Shown here: piece by piece, positions 25,391 to 33,866 of the stretch
Numbering within the stretch: the stretch's first letter is position 1
How the letters are laid out: every line of letters starts with the position of its first letter
NCBI GenBank assembly: GCA_963830385.1
Contig: CAWHMD010000009.1
Coordinates: 248,001 to 312,000 of the forward strand
Origin: Bog-532 sp963830385
Lineage (GTDB): Bacteria; Actinomycetota; Actinomycetes; Streptosporangiales; Streptosporangiaceae
Length of the DNA stretch: 64,000 nt
Reading direction: 5' to 3'
Notes under the pieces: generated by a model
What the model was told of the DNA's origin: nothing
Databases searched by the model: none
What the model saw: the letters and a program-made list of their open reading frames with translations, nothing else
Program-made: the position numbers and the translations under genes

Positions 25391-25519
25391 CGCGCGGCTC
25401 CGCTCGTCAGCCAGTCCTTCCCACGATGGGCCTCTACCCTTCGTGATCGGGTCCGAAGACGACCTGCGCGAGGCGAAATTCGGTTGCTCCTGGCCAGCAG
25501 TCCGGGCTGAATACTGGTC

Positions 25520-26704
25520 ATGACCGACCTTCAGGGCTCCTACGACGAGCTGTTCGCGGCCGTGCCCACCGTGCTGGCCGGCCTGCTGGCTAACGGCGCC
25601 CCCGATGGCGACACCGAGGGCGACACCGGCGGGGCGGTCGCGGTCTTCGTGAACGGCGAGCCGGTGGTGGACGTGTGGGGCGGGTTCGCCGACGCGGTCC
25701 GCGCGACGCCGTGGCGGCAGGACACGATCACCAACGTCTGGTCGGTCACCAAGACGATGACCGCGCTGTGCGCGCTGATCCTGGCCGACCGGGGTGAGCT
25801 CGACCTGGCCGCGCCGGTCGCGTACTACTGGCCGGAGTTCGCGGCCGCCGGTAAGGAAAAGGTGCTCGTGCGGCACCTGCTGTCACACACTGCGGGCCTG
25901 CCCGACTGGGACGGCCCGATCGAGGAGGTCTACCACTGGCCGTCCGCCACCGCCCGGCTGGCCGCCCAGGCTCCCCGGTGGGAGCCGGGCACCGAGGCCG
26001 GGTATCACTCGCTCACCCAGGGGTTCCTGGTCGGTGAGGTCATCCGCCGGATCACCGGCGAAAGCGTGGGCGACTTCTTCGCCCGCGAGGTGGCCGGGCC
26101 GCTGGACGCCGACTTCCACATCGGGCTGCCGGCCGGAGACGACCACCGGGTCGCGCTGACCGTCCCGCCGCCCGGCCAGGACGAGGATTACGCCGCCAGC
26201 GCCGGCACCAGCGCCGGCACCAGCGCGGCCAGCACCAGCGGGCCCGCCGCCACCGCCACCCCGGTCCGGGTCCGGGACGGCAACAGCGTCGCCTTCCGCC
26301 GGGCGCAGATCCCGGCCGGGAGCGGCTTCGGCAACGCCCGCTCGGTCGCCCTCGTCCAGTCGGTGCTGGCCTGCGGGGGAGCGGTGCGCGGGGTGCGGCT
26401 GCTGTCCCCGGCCGGCGCCGCCCGGGCCCGCGAGGAGCAGTTCCAGGGCACCGACCGTATCCTCGGCCGCCCGATGCACTGGGGCCTGGGCTTCGGGCTG
26501 TTCGGCAACGCCTACGGCTGGGGTGGCTGGGGCGGCGCCATCGTCATGAATGAACCCGACGCTCACATGACCGTCGCCTACGTGACCAACCAGATGCGCG
26601 AGCCCGCCGACGACACCCGCGGGCTGGAGATCGTCATGGCCGCCTACGACGGTCTCCAGGGCCTCCAGGCCGGCGCTACTGACCAGCGTGGAGGTCGGCG
26701 CTGA
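25520..26704 (+). CDS. Beta-lactamase-fold serine esterase (family VIII type)
   Basis: 394 residues. Class C beta-lactamase/EstB-like: SVTK with S75 and K78 as the S-x-x-K pair, Tyr of the Y-x-N-like motif in AGYHSLTQG near 162, and HTAGLPDW typical of esterases. A Ser/Ala/Gly/Thr-rich insertion (about 228-250, SAGTSAGTSAASTSG) interrupts the fold. No signal peptide, so cytosolic. There is no Shine-Dalgarno at ATG 25520, perhaps a leaderless start. Its last 29 bases overlap the dapD end convergently. Confidence 0.9.
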   Translation: MTDLQGSYDELFAAVPTVLAGLLANGAPDGDTEGDTGGAVAVFVNGEPVVDVWGGFADAVRATPWRQDTITNVWSVTKTMTALCALILADRGELDLAAPVAYYWPEFAAAGKEKVLVRHLLSHTAGLPDWDGPIEEVYHWPSATARLAAQAPRWEPGTEAGYHSLTQGFLVGEVIRRITGESVGDFFAREVAGPLDADFHIGLPAGDDHRVALTVPPPGQDEDYAASAGTSAGTSAASTSGPAATATPVRVRDGNSVAFRRAQIPAGSGFGNARSVALVQSVLACGGAVRGVRLLSPAGAARAREEQFQGTDRILGRPMHWGLGFGLFGNAYGWGGWGGAIVMNEPDAHMTVAYVTNQMREPADDTRGLEIVMAAYDGLQGLQAGATDQRGGRR

Positions 26705-27605
26705 GACTGGCGCCGATGCCCGGCCGGTCGATGACCTCGACCGCCCCGCTGACGCTGTTACGGCGGAACAGCAGCCCGGACCGCCCGCTCAGGTCGCGTG
26801 CCTTGGCGCGCTGGCCGCCGGGGAGGCTGACGACCGTACCGGACGTCAGGTAGAGCCCGGCCTCGACGACGCAGTCGTCACCGAGGGAGATGCCCAGGCC
26901 CGAGTTGGCACCCAGCAGGCAGCGCTGCCCGACCGCGATGACCTGAGTGCCGCCGCCGGACAGGGTGCCCATGATGGACGCCCCGCCGCCGACGTCGGTT
27001 CCGGCGCCGACCACCACCCCCTGGCTGATGCGGCCTTCCACCATCGCGGGCCCGATGGTGCCGGCGTTGAAGTTGACGAAGCCCTCGTGCATGACGGTGG
27101 TGCCCTCCGCCAGGTGGGCGCCGAGCCGGACCCGCGAGCCGTCGGCGATCCGCACGCCGCTGGGAATGACGTAGTCCAGCATCGGCGGGAACTTGTCCAC
27201 CGAGCGGACCTCGACGTGGATGCCGCGGGCCAGCGCCCGCTGCCGCACGCCGCCGATGTCGCTGACGGCAACCGGCCCGAGCGAGGTCCAGGCCACGTTC
27301 GGCAGGACCTTGAAGATGCCGTCCAGGTTCATCGAGTTGGGACGGACCAGGCGGTGCGAGAGCAGATGCAGCCGCAGGTAGGCATCGGCGCTGTCGGCCG
27401 GCGGCTGGTCCAGGTCGGCGCCCACGCACAGGCGGTGGCTGATCCGGACCGCCCGCACCGGGTCGTCCTGCTCGGCGGGCCCGTCAGGGTCCGCCTGATC
27501 GGCGGCGCCGGGTACTCCGAGCCGCGGCTCCGGAAAGTAGAAACTGAGCGGGCTCTGATCCCGCGCGACCGTGACCACCGCGTATCCCCATGCTGATTCA
27601 CCCAC
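26676..27605 (-). CDS. dapD: 2,3,4,5-tetrahydropyridine-2,6-dicarboxylate N-succinyltransferase
   Basis: 309 residues. Trimeric left-handed beta-helix enzyme of lysine and diaminopimelate synthesis, actinobacterial DapD type. FKVLPNVAWTSLGPVAV and VDKFPPMLDYVIPSGVRIAD precede the hexapeptide-repeat coil (GTTVMHEGFVNFNAGTIG, GRISQGVVVGAGTDVGGGAS). It continues with LGANSGLGISLGDDCVVEAG. The N-terminal about 75 residues are variable and acidic. Start is GTG 27605. No other dap gene is close. Confidence 0.95.
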   Translation of the reverse strand: MGESAWGYAVVTVARDQSPLSFYFPEPRLGVPGAADQADPDGPAEQDDPVRAVRISHRLCVGADLDQPPADSADAYLRLHLLSHRLVRPNSMNLDGIFKVLPNVAWTSLGPVAVSDIGGVRQRALARGIHVEVRSVDKFPPMLDYVIPSGVRIADGSRVRLGAHLAEGTTVMHEGFVNFNAGTIGPAMVEGRISQGVVVGAGTDVGGGASIMGTLSGGGTQVIAVGQRCLLGANSGLGISLGDDCVVEAGLYLTSGTVVSLPGGQRAKARDLSGRSGLLFRRNSVSGAVEVIDRPGIGASLSADLHAGQ

Positions 27606-27661
27606 GCGGTGACGTTATCGCAGGCGCCACCGCCCGGGCAGCGAACCTCGGCCGCCGGCCC

Positions 27662-27696
27662 TTGTGATACTCAGTTCATCGGTATATAAAGTTTTT
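27662..27696 (+). promoter_or_regulatory. Promoter for a leaderless padR transcript
   Basis: TTGTGA (27662-27667), 17 bases, TATAAA (27685-27690), then six bases to ATG 27697. There is no Shine-Dalgarno, so transcription probably begins at the start codon itself. The AT-rich block GGTATATAAAGTTTTT is also a likely PadR binding target. Confidence 0.6.
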
Positions 27697-28035
27697 ATGA
27701 GTGATCGGGCGATGCAGGAGGCGACCTACCTGATCCTGACCGCGCTGGCGGCGGGCAGTCAGCACGGCTACGGGATCATCGCCGACGTCAGTTCGATCTC
27801 CGATGGGCGGGTACGGCTGCGGGCCGGGACCCTGTACACCGCGCTGGACCGGCTGAAGACCGATGGGCTGGTCGTGGTGGACCGCGAGGAGATCGCCGAG
27901 GGCAGGCTGCGCCGCTATTACCGGCTCACCCCCGACGGCGCCCAGCGGCTCGCCGCGGAGGCCGCCCGGCTGCACGCCAACGCCACGGCGGCGATGCGGC
28001 GGCTGCGGCCGGATCTGGCCGGCGGCCTGGGCTGA
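27697..28035 (+). CDS. PadR-family transcriptional regulator
   Basis: 112 residues. Winged helix of PadR type: EATYLILTALAAGSQHGYGII, then DGRVRLRAGTLYTALDRLKTDGLV and GRLRRYYRLTPDGAQRLAAEA, followed by a short dimerisation helix. ATG 27697 gives the conserved N terminus; an internal ATG at 27712 is possible. The following membrane-protein gene starts 19 bases on, a common pairing in actinobacteria. It is probably autoregulatory through its AT-rich promoter. Confidence 0.93.
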   Translation: MSDRAMQEATYLILTALAAGSQHGYGIIADVSSISDGRVRLRAGTLYTALDRLKTDGLVVVDREEIAEGRLRRYYRLTPDGAQRLAAEAARLHANATAAMRRLRPDLAGGLG

Positions 28036-28054
28036 AGCGGACGGGAGGCAGGAC

Positions 28055-28774
28055 ATGAGCGAACCGCCACAGCCAGGGCTGCCAGAGCCTGAGCTGCCAC
28101 AGCCGGAGTCGCCTGGGCTGGAGCGGCGGTACCGGCGGCTGCTGGCCTGCTACCCGCGGGCGTTCCGGCGTGAGAACGAGGAGGAGATCCTCGCGGTGCT
28201 GCTGGCCTGCGCCGAGCAGGGGCAGCAGCGACCCGGCGTGGCGTCCTCGGCCGACCTGATCAGGGGCGCGATCCGGATGCGGCTGCGGATGGCCGGTCAG
28301 CCACCGCGCACCGTCCGGGCCGCGGTCCGGCTGATGTACGCGGGCGCCGTAGCCGAGGTAGCCGCGCTGATCACGATCATCGTGACCGCCGGTGGCGTCC
28401 GGGCGGCCGTGGCCCACAGCTACCCGGGCGTGGCCGCGCTCCAGCACGCGGTGAACGTCAACCTGACCATCGACTACATCAGCGTGCCGGCCTCCGTTGT
28501 CGTCTGGCTGCTGCTGGCCCGGGCGCTGGTCCGGGGCTGGAGCCGGGCCAGGATTGCCGTCGCCCTCGACGCTGGCCTGATGAGCGTGAGCCTGCTCGTC
28601 GCCTTCGGCCAGGGATCAGCGATCTACGCTCCGGCCGACCTGGTGGCCGGCGCCGCCGTCTGGCTCATCGCCCTGACCGCGACCGTGTTGTTGTTCACCG
28701 GGGCGGCCAGCCGCTACTTCCACCCCGAGCCCCGGCCCGTGACCCCGTGGCGCGGCACCTTCGGCACCATGTAG
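28055..28774 (+). CDS. PadR-associated four-helix membrane protein
   Basis: 239 residues from ATG 28055, preceded by GGGAGG. A Pro/Glu-rich N terminus leads into LERRYRRLLACYPRAFRRENEEEILAVLL, the conserved motif of the HAAS-like/permease-associated proteins that follow PadR regulators. Four membrane helices follow (about 85-235). It is cotranscribed with padR. Likely a sensor or regulatory partner; no enzymatic signature is visible. Confidence 0.82.
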   Translation: MSEPPQPGLPEPELPQPESPGLERRYRRLLACYPRAFRRENEEEILAVLLACAEQGQQRPGVASSADLIRGAIRMRLRMAGQPPRTVRAAVRLMYAGAVAEVAALITIIVTAGGVRAAVAHSYPGVAALQHAVNVNLTIDYISVPASVVVWLLLARALVRGWSRARIAVALDAGLMSVSLLVAFGQGSAIYAPADLVAGAAVWLIALTATVLLFTGAASRYFHPEPRPVTPWRGTFGTM

Positions 28775-29011
28775 CAAATCCGCGTGGCAAAGCGTTTCCG
28801 CCGTCCCTCCACGCGATCTCCACGTGATTTCCACGTGGCCTCCATGGCGCCAACGGACGTTCAGGCTGGCGTCCAGGGGGGCATTTCGTGCGCAACAGTC
28901 TCACCGGTTTACCCGGTGCACGTGACTGTTCAGCGAGTTCGCCGTGTGTCGGCGGTGTTCCCGGCCCGGGCCAGCTGGTCTGCATCTTTCACCTGGAAAG
29001 GGCGATTCCGC

Positions 29012-30154
29012 ATGCCTGCAATCACGTCGTTCACGACCGCGCTCGGGTACAACGGGCTGATTGACATCTTCGCGCTCAGCGACCCGCAGGGCGCCGGCGC
29101 TACCGTCTGGCGTGCCCGGCAGGAGACCGCGGGCGGGGGCTGGTCAGCCTGGGCCGACGAGGGAAAGCCGGGCTCGGGCGCCCAGCTGCTGAGAAGCGTC
29201 CTCGACGCTGACCGGCACGGCCACGTGCTGGTCCTGACCGGTGACGGGCATCCGTGGTTCAAGGAGCGCGGGCCGGCCGATGACTTCTCCCTCTGGGAGG
29301 ATCTTGGCGCCCCGGCCATTTCTCCTGCCACCACGCCTGCCGCCGGCGATGTTCCGGGACCGTGGGGCTTCATCTCGATGTGGGGAGCGGCTCACGCCGA
29401 TGGCCGTATCGATGTGGCCGGAACGGCCGAAAGCGACAACGACCGAGGTATCTTCTACCGCTCGCGCCCAATCGGCGGCACGGCCTGGATGGACTGGTAT
29501 CCGCTGGGAGACAACGACTTCGACGGTGACATCGTGGCCGCCGTCGCCGACGATGACAGCCTGGAAGTGGCCACCCCGGTCGCGGTCCCCGACCCGGGAA
29601 CCAACGGGGAGACAGTGACCGGTATGTCGCATCGGCGGCAGGATCCCGATGGCACCTGGGCCTCCTGGGCCACGCTCGGACCTCAGATTGGGGGAGGTTT
29701 CAACGACGACATCACCCCCGCACTGACCGCCGGCCCCGGGGGCCGCCTGAGGTTGTTCGCGGTGGCCGCCGCCAACTCGCAGGTTTGGGAAGACCAGCAG
29801 AACACGAACCACAAGTTCCAAGGCTGGGAGGATCCTCTCCGGCCGGACGGGGTGATCACCGGCCTCGCCGCCGCCACCGGCGCGGACGGTGGCATCGACC
29901 TGTGCGTCACCCGCCAGGACAACACCGTGGCCCACAGCCGTCACGTCACCTCGGGCACCCCGTGGCCGTCCTGGGCCGACCTGGGGCATCCGGGCCCGGG
30001 CGCGATCGCCGACCCCGCGCTCATTCTCGACGCGCAGGGCTGCCTGAACCTGCTGGTGTCCCGCCCCGGCCAGGACGGCCTGCTGACGCTCCGGCAGGAG
30101 ACCGTGAACGGCCCGTTCGTGACCGGCCCGTCTCTGCCCGCCCTGCCGCACTAG
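29012..30154 (+). CDS. PLL-like beta-propeller (lectin-like) protein
   Basis: 380 residues from ATG 29012, with GGAAAGGG upstream. The longer frame starting at 28784 has no support. Repeated blades of about 50 residues carry the pattern DGRIDVAG...W.DW.PLG and Trp pairs: GGGWSAWADEG, FSLWEDLGAP, AWMDWYPLGD, TWASWATLGP, KFQGWEDPLR and PWPSWADLGH. This matches tectonin/PLL-like propellers, which bind sugars such as fucose. There is no signal peptide, so it is either cytosolic or exported by a non-classical route. Confidence 0.82.
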   Translation: MPAITSFTTALGYNGLIDIFALSDPQGAGATVWRARQETAGGGWSAWADEGKPGSGAQLLRSVLDADRHGHVLVLTGDGHPWFKERGPADDFSLWEDLGAPAISPATTPAAGDVPGPWGFISMWGAAHADGRIDVAGTAESDNDRGIFYRSRPIGGTAWMDWYPLGDNDFDGDIVAAVADDDSLEVATPVAVPDPGTNGETVTGMSHRRQDPDGTWASWATLGPQIGGGFNDDITPALTAGPGGRLRLFAVAAANSQVWEDQQNTNHKFQGWEDPLRPDGVITGLAAATGADGGIDLCVTRQDNTVAHSRHVTSGTPWPSWADLGHPGPGAIADPALILDAQGCLNLLVSRPGQDGLLTLRQETVNGPFVTGPSLPALPH

Positions 30155-30169
30155 CCAGCTACCGCCCGG

Positions 30170-31900
30170 CTACAAATCCAGCACGACGTCGCTGCCGGGC
30201 CGGGCGCAGCAGATCAGGACCTGGCCGTCGGCAGGCGGCTCGAGCGGGTCCGGGTCGTAGCTGATGTTCCCGGACAGCAGCGGCGTGAGACAGGTGTGGC
30301 AGACACCGGTTCGGCAGCTCCAGCGGGTGGGGACGTCGCAGGCGTCCGCCAGGTCGAGCACGTTGCGCCATTCGTCGCCGAACGGCACCGTGATGCCACT
30401 GCGGCTGAAGGTGACCTGCGGCCCGGTGCCAGGCGGGCCCGGCGGCTGGTGCGGCGGCCTGCTCACCTGACCGACGACCCCGGGGTTGATCGACGTCAGC
30501 GCCCCGAACAGCTCGGTGTGGATCGCCGCCTGGTCAACGCCCATCGAGGTCAGGGCGTCGCCCATGTCCGTCATGAACGACGCCGGGCCGCACACGTAGG
30601 CGCTGGCCCCGGCCGGGATCGCCAGTCCGGCCAGCGCCTCCTTGGTGAGCCGGCCGGCGACAGCGGAGGCGCGGGATCGCTCGGCGTCGGTGGCCGCGCT
30701 GTAGAAAACGTACTCGCGGGCGTGGGGCAGCGAGGCGAGCAGCGTGTGCGCTTCCGCCGCGAACGGATGCTCGCGGGGGCCGCGCGACCCGTACAGCCAC
30801 CAGATCTCCCGCTGGGTGCGGGCCGCCCCCAGCTGGTGCAGGATCGACAAGACCGGGGTGACACCGATGCCGGCCGAGACCAGCAGGACCGGCTCGGTGC
30901 CGTCGTCGAGGACAAAGTTCCCCCGCGGGGCGGCGACGTCGAACACCGCTCCCGGCCCTGCCTTCTGGTTGAGGTAGCTGCTGGCCGCTCCGTGTGGCTC
31001 CTGCTTGACGCTGATCCGGTAGGAACCGGCGCCCGCATCGGACGACAACGAGTAGTTGCGGACCGGGGGCGGCTGGCCGGCGCCGTCCACCCGTAGCGTC
31101 AGGTACTGGCCCGCGCGGAACCCCGGCAGCGCTGTGCCGTCGGCGGCGGCGAGGTAGAGGGAAACGATGTTGTCGCTTTCCCGGTCTGTCCTGGTGACCC
31201 GCAGTTTGCGGAAGCCGGGCCAGGCCGGCCTGGTGACGGGGGGAGGGGAAGGGGCCAGGCCGTCGCTGCCCGGCACCGCCAGCAGGTCGCGGAACGACGC
31301 CTGCCAGCCGGGGCTGAGGGCCGGGACCGTCAGCGCTGCTTGTAGTTTCGCCCGGTCGTGGTCTCCCAGGTACAGCAGCGCGTCGACGTCGGCCACCGAC
31401 AGCGCCCCCGGCCCGCCCCTGGTCTTCACGATCGTGTCCCCGGCCTGGATGTGTCCCTCGGTGATGACGCGCATGTAGAAGCCGGGCCGGTGATGGCCGA
31501 CCAGCAACGCGGGCAGCTCCGGCGCGCCGAACCGCAGGCCGACCCGGTAGCAGGTGACCCGGGGCTGGGTGACCTCGAACTCGGCCTCGCCGATGCGGTA
31601 CCGGTCGCCGATGCAGACCTCGTCGTCGGGCAGGCCGTCGACGGTCAGGTTCTCGCCGAAGTTGCCGTAGGTCAGGTCGCCGCGGCCGAAGTGCCGCGCC
31701 CAGTGATCATAGGACTCGAGCTGGTAGACCAGCACCGCCCGCTGCTCGCCGCCGTGCCCCTGCGTGTCGCCCTGGCCGTCGCCGTCGATGTTCAGCCGCC
31801 GGACCAGCTGCGGCCCGGCCACCGGCTGCTTCCAGACCCCGGTATAGACGGTCTTGCCATGCCACGGCACGTCCTTGGGCATCCCGACGTTGACCGACAC
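30170..31900 (-). CDS. MOSC - ferredoxin reductase - 2Fe-2S fusion oxidoreductase
   Basis: 576 residues. An N-terminal YiiM-like MOSC domain (about 1-220; HGGEQRAVLVYQLESYDHWA, NFGENLTVDG, conserved Cys 117 in RVTCYRVGLRF) is fused to an FR-type FAD domain (RNYSLS 281-286), an NAD-binding domain (VSAGIGVTPVLSILHQLG, YVCGPASFM) and a plant-type 2Fe-2S ferredoxin with C529, C534, C537 and C564 or C565. YiiM-type MOSC proteins reduce N-hydroxylated bases with molybdenum cofactor, so the fusion is a self-contained electron chain. GTG 31900 has GGGGGG upstream and gives the conserved VSVNVGMPKDVPW start. Divergent from the GntR gene. Confidence 0.92.
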   Translation of the reverse strand: MSVNVGMPKDVPWHGKTVYTGVWKQPVAGPQLVRRLNIDGDGQGDTQGHGGEQRAVLVYQLESYDHWARHFGRGDLTYGNFGENLTVDGLPDDEVCIGDRYRIGEAEFEVTQPRVTCYRVGLRFGAPELPALLVGHHRPGFYMRVITEGHIQAGDTIVKTRGGPGALSVADVDALLYLGDHDRAKLQAALTVPALSPGWQASFRDLLAVPGSDGLAPSPPPVTRPAWPGFRKLRVTRTDRESDNIVSLYLAAADGTALPGFRAGQYLTLRVDGAGQPPPVRNYSLSSDAGAGSYRISVKQEPHGAASSYLNQKAGPGAVFDVAAPRGNFVLDDGTEPVLLVSAGIGVTPVLSILHQLGAARTQREIWWLYGSRGPREHPFAAEAHTLLASLPHAREYVFYSAATDAERSRASAVAGRLTKEALAGLAIPAGASAYVCGPASFMTDMGDALTSMGVDQAAIHTELFGALTSINPGVVGQVSRPPHQPPGPPGTGPQVTFSRSGITVPFGDEWRNVLDLADACDVPTRWSCRTGVCHTCLTPLLSGNISYDPDPLEPPADGQVLICCARPGSDVVLDL

Positions 31901-32237
31901 CAGTACCGGCCCCCCAGGCCGCCGTCCCGTGGCAGTAATCAAGTTCGCCCCCTGAAATGCCGATATCCGTGCCCGAGCACCATCATCGTCCCTCCGGGCC
32001 CGGCCGTGTCGCGCCCGTGCGCATGGATCGTCTATCGGAATCAGCTCGCCTGATCCGCCCGGCCTCACCGCGCATCCCTCTGGCCCCACCGCCACCGTGC
32101 GCAAACCGCTACCGTTGGCCTCACACGCGTACCGTGATGTTTGTCGTTTACAATCGGCAGTGTCCCGCGCCTGCAGACCAGGGCCGACCCGGAGCCGGGA
32201 ACGGGGCACGTCTCGGGGGTTTCGACGACTGGAGAGC
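31901..32237. promoter_or_regulatory. Divergent promoter region of the MOSC fusion and GntR genes
   Basis: About 335 bases with no gene. The stretch 32125-32160 is relatively AT-rich and carries the putative GntR operator listed separately, including a perfect TACAAT hexamer (32149-32154). Confidence 0.5.
32135..32157. promoter_or_regulatory. Putative operator upstream of the GntR gene
   Basis: TGATGTTTGTCGTTTACAATC resembles, in reverse complement and with one gap, the site at 52536-52554 (TTGTAAACTGTCAACAATC). It lies about 80 bases before the GntR start, consistent with autoregulation. It is the weakest member of the five-site set. Confidence 0.4.
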
Positions 32238-33017
32238 ATGTTGAGCAGTCCATGGTCGGCCACTGCCAGGGAGCCCGTGGCCAGCGGCCCGCTGCTGACG
32301 GGGCCCGCGGTCCGCACGTCGCTGGGCGACGTGGTGGCGGAGCGGCTCCGTGAGGCCATCCTCAACGCCGAGCTGTCGCCCGGTCAGCACCTGCGTGAGG
32401 AGCAGATCTCCGAGTCGCTGGACGTCAGCCGGGGCCCGGTGCGCGATGCCTTCCTCATCCTCGAGCGGGAAGGCCTGGTTACGCTCTCACGGCACCGCGG
32501 GGCGACGGTCGTGCAGCTCTCGGTGGAAGACTTCGGCGAGGTCTACAGCCTCCGTTCGGTGATCGAGGAGCTGGCGGTCCGGCTGGCCATCCGCCGCCGG
32601 GACGACTCGGACCTGCAGGCGCTGGAGGAGGCGCTGGCCGACCTGCGCGCGGGCATGAAGCGCAAGATCACCGAGCAGGTGGCGGCCCAGCTCGACGTCG
32701 CCTTCCACGACAACATCTTCCGCGCCGCCCACCACGAGCGCCTGTACCGGAGCTGGTCCAGCATCCGCATGCAGGTGCACTGGTTCCTGCTGCTGCGCAC
32801 CGTGGCCAGCCAGGATTGGCGTGAGGGCATGATCCAGAGCCACAGCCGGATCCTGGAGCTGATCCGGGCCGGGGACGAGCCCGGAGCGGTCACCGCGATC
32901 GGTCAGCACATCCGGGACGCATACAACCGGATCTGCGGCACCCTCATCGAGCAGCAGACCGACACCGAGCAGGTCCCCGACGCCCGCCAGCGGGCCGAGT
33001 CCTACCTGCTGAGCTGA
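32238..33017 (+). CDS. GntR/FadR-subfamily regulator with FCD domain
   Basis: 259 residues. Winged HTH (about 20-85): SLGDVVAERLREAILNAEL, LREEQISESLDVSRGPVRDAFLILEREGLV. The all-helical FCD ligand domain (about 100-245) has RSVIEELAVRLAIRR, DVAFHDNIFRAAHHERLYRSW and a late His in AIGQHIRDAY, the usual metal-binding residues. FCD regulators respond to organic or sugar acids. It sits at the edge of the catabolic cluster and is the prime candidate for controlling it. GGAG precedes ATG 32238. Its end overlaps the next gene convergently by 16 bases. Confidence 0.93.
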   Translation: MLSSPWSATAREPVASGPLLTGPAVRTSLGDVVAERLREAILNAELSPGQHLREEQISESLDVSRGPVRDAFLILEREGLVTLSRHRGATVVQLSVEDFGEVYSLRSVIEELAVRLAIRRRDDSDLQALEEALADLRAGMKRKITEQVAAQLDVAFHDNIFRAAHHERLYRSWSSIRMQVHWFLLLRTVASQDWREGMIQSHSRILELIRAGDEPGAVTAIGQHIRDAYNRICGTLIEQQTDTEQVPDARQRAESYLLS

Positions 33018-33850
33018 GCGACGAACCGGGCAACCTCGCGCGCGACCTGAGCCAGCTGACCGGGAGGATCCCCGTCCCGGGCCATCACCACCCGCAGCGA
33101 CGCCGCCGGCAGGGCTTCCGCCGTGGCCTGGGCCAGGGCCAGCGGGTGCACCGGATCACCCGGCGCCCCCACGACCAGCGCCGGGCACGCGATCTCCCGG
33201 AGGGCGGCGGCGGCCGGGCTGGGCGCCGAGCGTGGCATCAGATCGAGCCGGACCGCCCGCTGCACGGCACTGGGGGCGGTGAACTGCCCACGCAAGCTGG
33301 CGGCCCCGGAGTCCGACACCGCCCGCACCGCCCGGTAGACGTCGGTGTGCTCGAACCGGGCCAGCCCCTCCTCAGGTCCGTGCCGCCGCAGCAGGCGGGC
33401 CATGAGCGGGTACGCGGCCAGGTTGGGCGGCAGCGGCTGGTCCAGCCACGCGGGCCGCACCAGACCCAGCGCCGTCACCCGGTCCGGGTACCGGAGGGCC
33501 AGGTTGAGCGCCACCCCCGCCCCCATCGAGACCCCGGCTGCCACCACTGGCCCGGTCACCCCCAGCCGGTCCAGCAGCGCCACCGTGTCGTCGGCCAGGC
33601 CGTCGAAGGTGAACGCGTCCTCCGGCCCGATGTGGCCGGTGGCGCCGTGCGCCCGCAGGTCGGGAGCGATGCGGCGCAGCCCCGGGCTGCCCGCCAGGTA
33701 CGCCCAGGGCTGGGCGCAACCGCCGCCCAGGCCGTGCAGCAGCACCACCGGCTGCCGGGCCGCGCCGCCCGGGCCGGAGCCGTCGATCCGGAAATGGGCC
33801 CGGCGGGCGTAGCGGGCCGCCTCCAGCCGGGCCGGCCGCCCCGCCGTCAC
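33002..33850 (-). CDS. Alpha/beta hydrolase of the catabolic cluster
   Basis: 282 residues. VVLLHGLGGGCAQPW oxyanion region, DLRAHGATGH, nucleophile elbow GVSMGAGVALNLALRYPDRV with Ser, and acid in GAPGDPVHP. The usual C-terminal His segment (GH..xxE.P) is not seen; VVMARDGDPPGQLAQV stands there, so His in DPVHP may substitute or catalysis may be altered. Last gene of the leftward operon, 16 bases after the isomerase gene. Some acetoin-dehydrogenase E2 proteins carry an alpha/beta-hydrolase fold after their lipoyl domain, which makes this a conceivable partner of the free lipoyl protein at 44878 (speculative). Confidence 0.85.
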   Translation of the reverse strand: MTAGRPARLEAARYARRAHFRIDGSGPGGAARQPVVLLHGLGGGCAQPWAYLAGSPGLRRIAPDLRAHGATGHIGPEDAFTFDGLADDTVALLDRLGVTGPVVAAGVSMGAGVALNLALRYPDRVTALGLVRPAWLDQPLPPNLAAYPLMARLLRRHGPEEGLARFEHTDVYRAVRAVSDSGAASLRGQFTAPSAVQRAVRLDLMPRSAPSPAAAALREIACPALVVGAPGDPVHPLALAQATAEALPAASLRVVMARDGDPPGQLAQVAREVARFVAQLSR

Positions 33851-33866
33851 GACGGTGGCCCGCCCA

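Noticed and set aside
29012..30154. Longer propeller protein starting at 28784
   Set aside because: The extra 76 residues are not protein-like, lack a ribosome site, and the conserved start MPAITSF has one.
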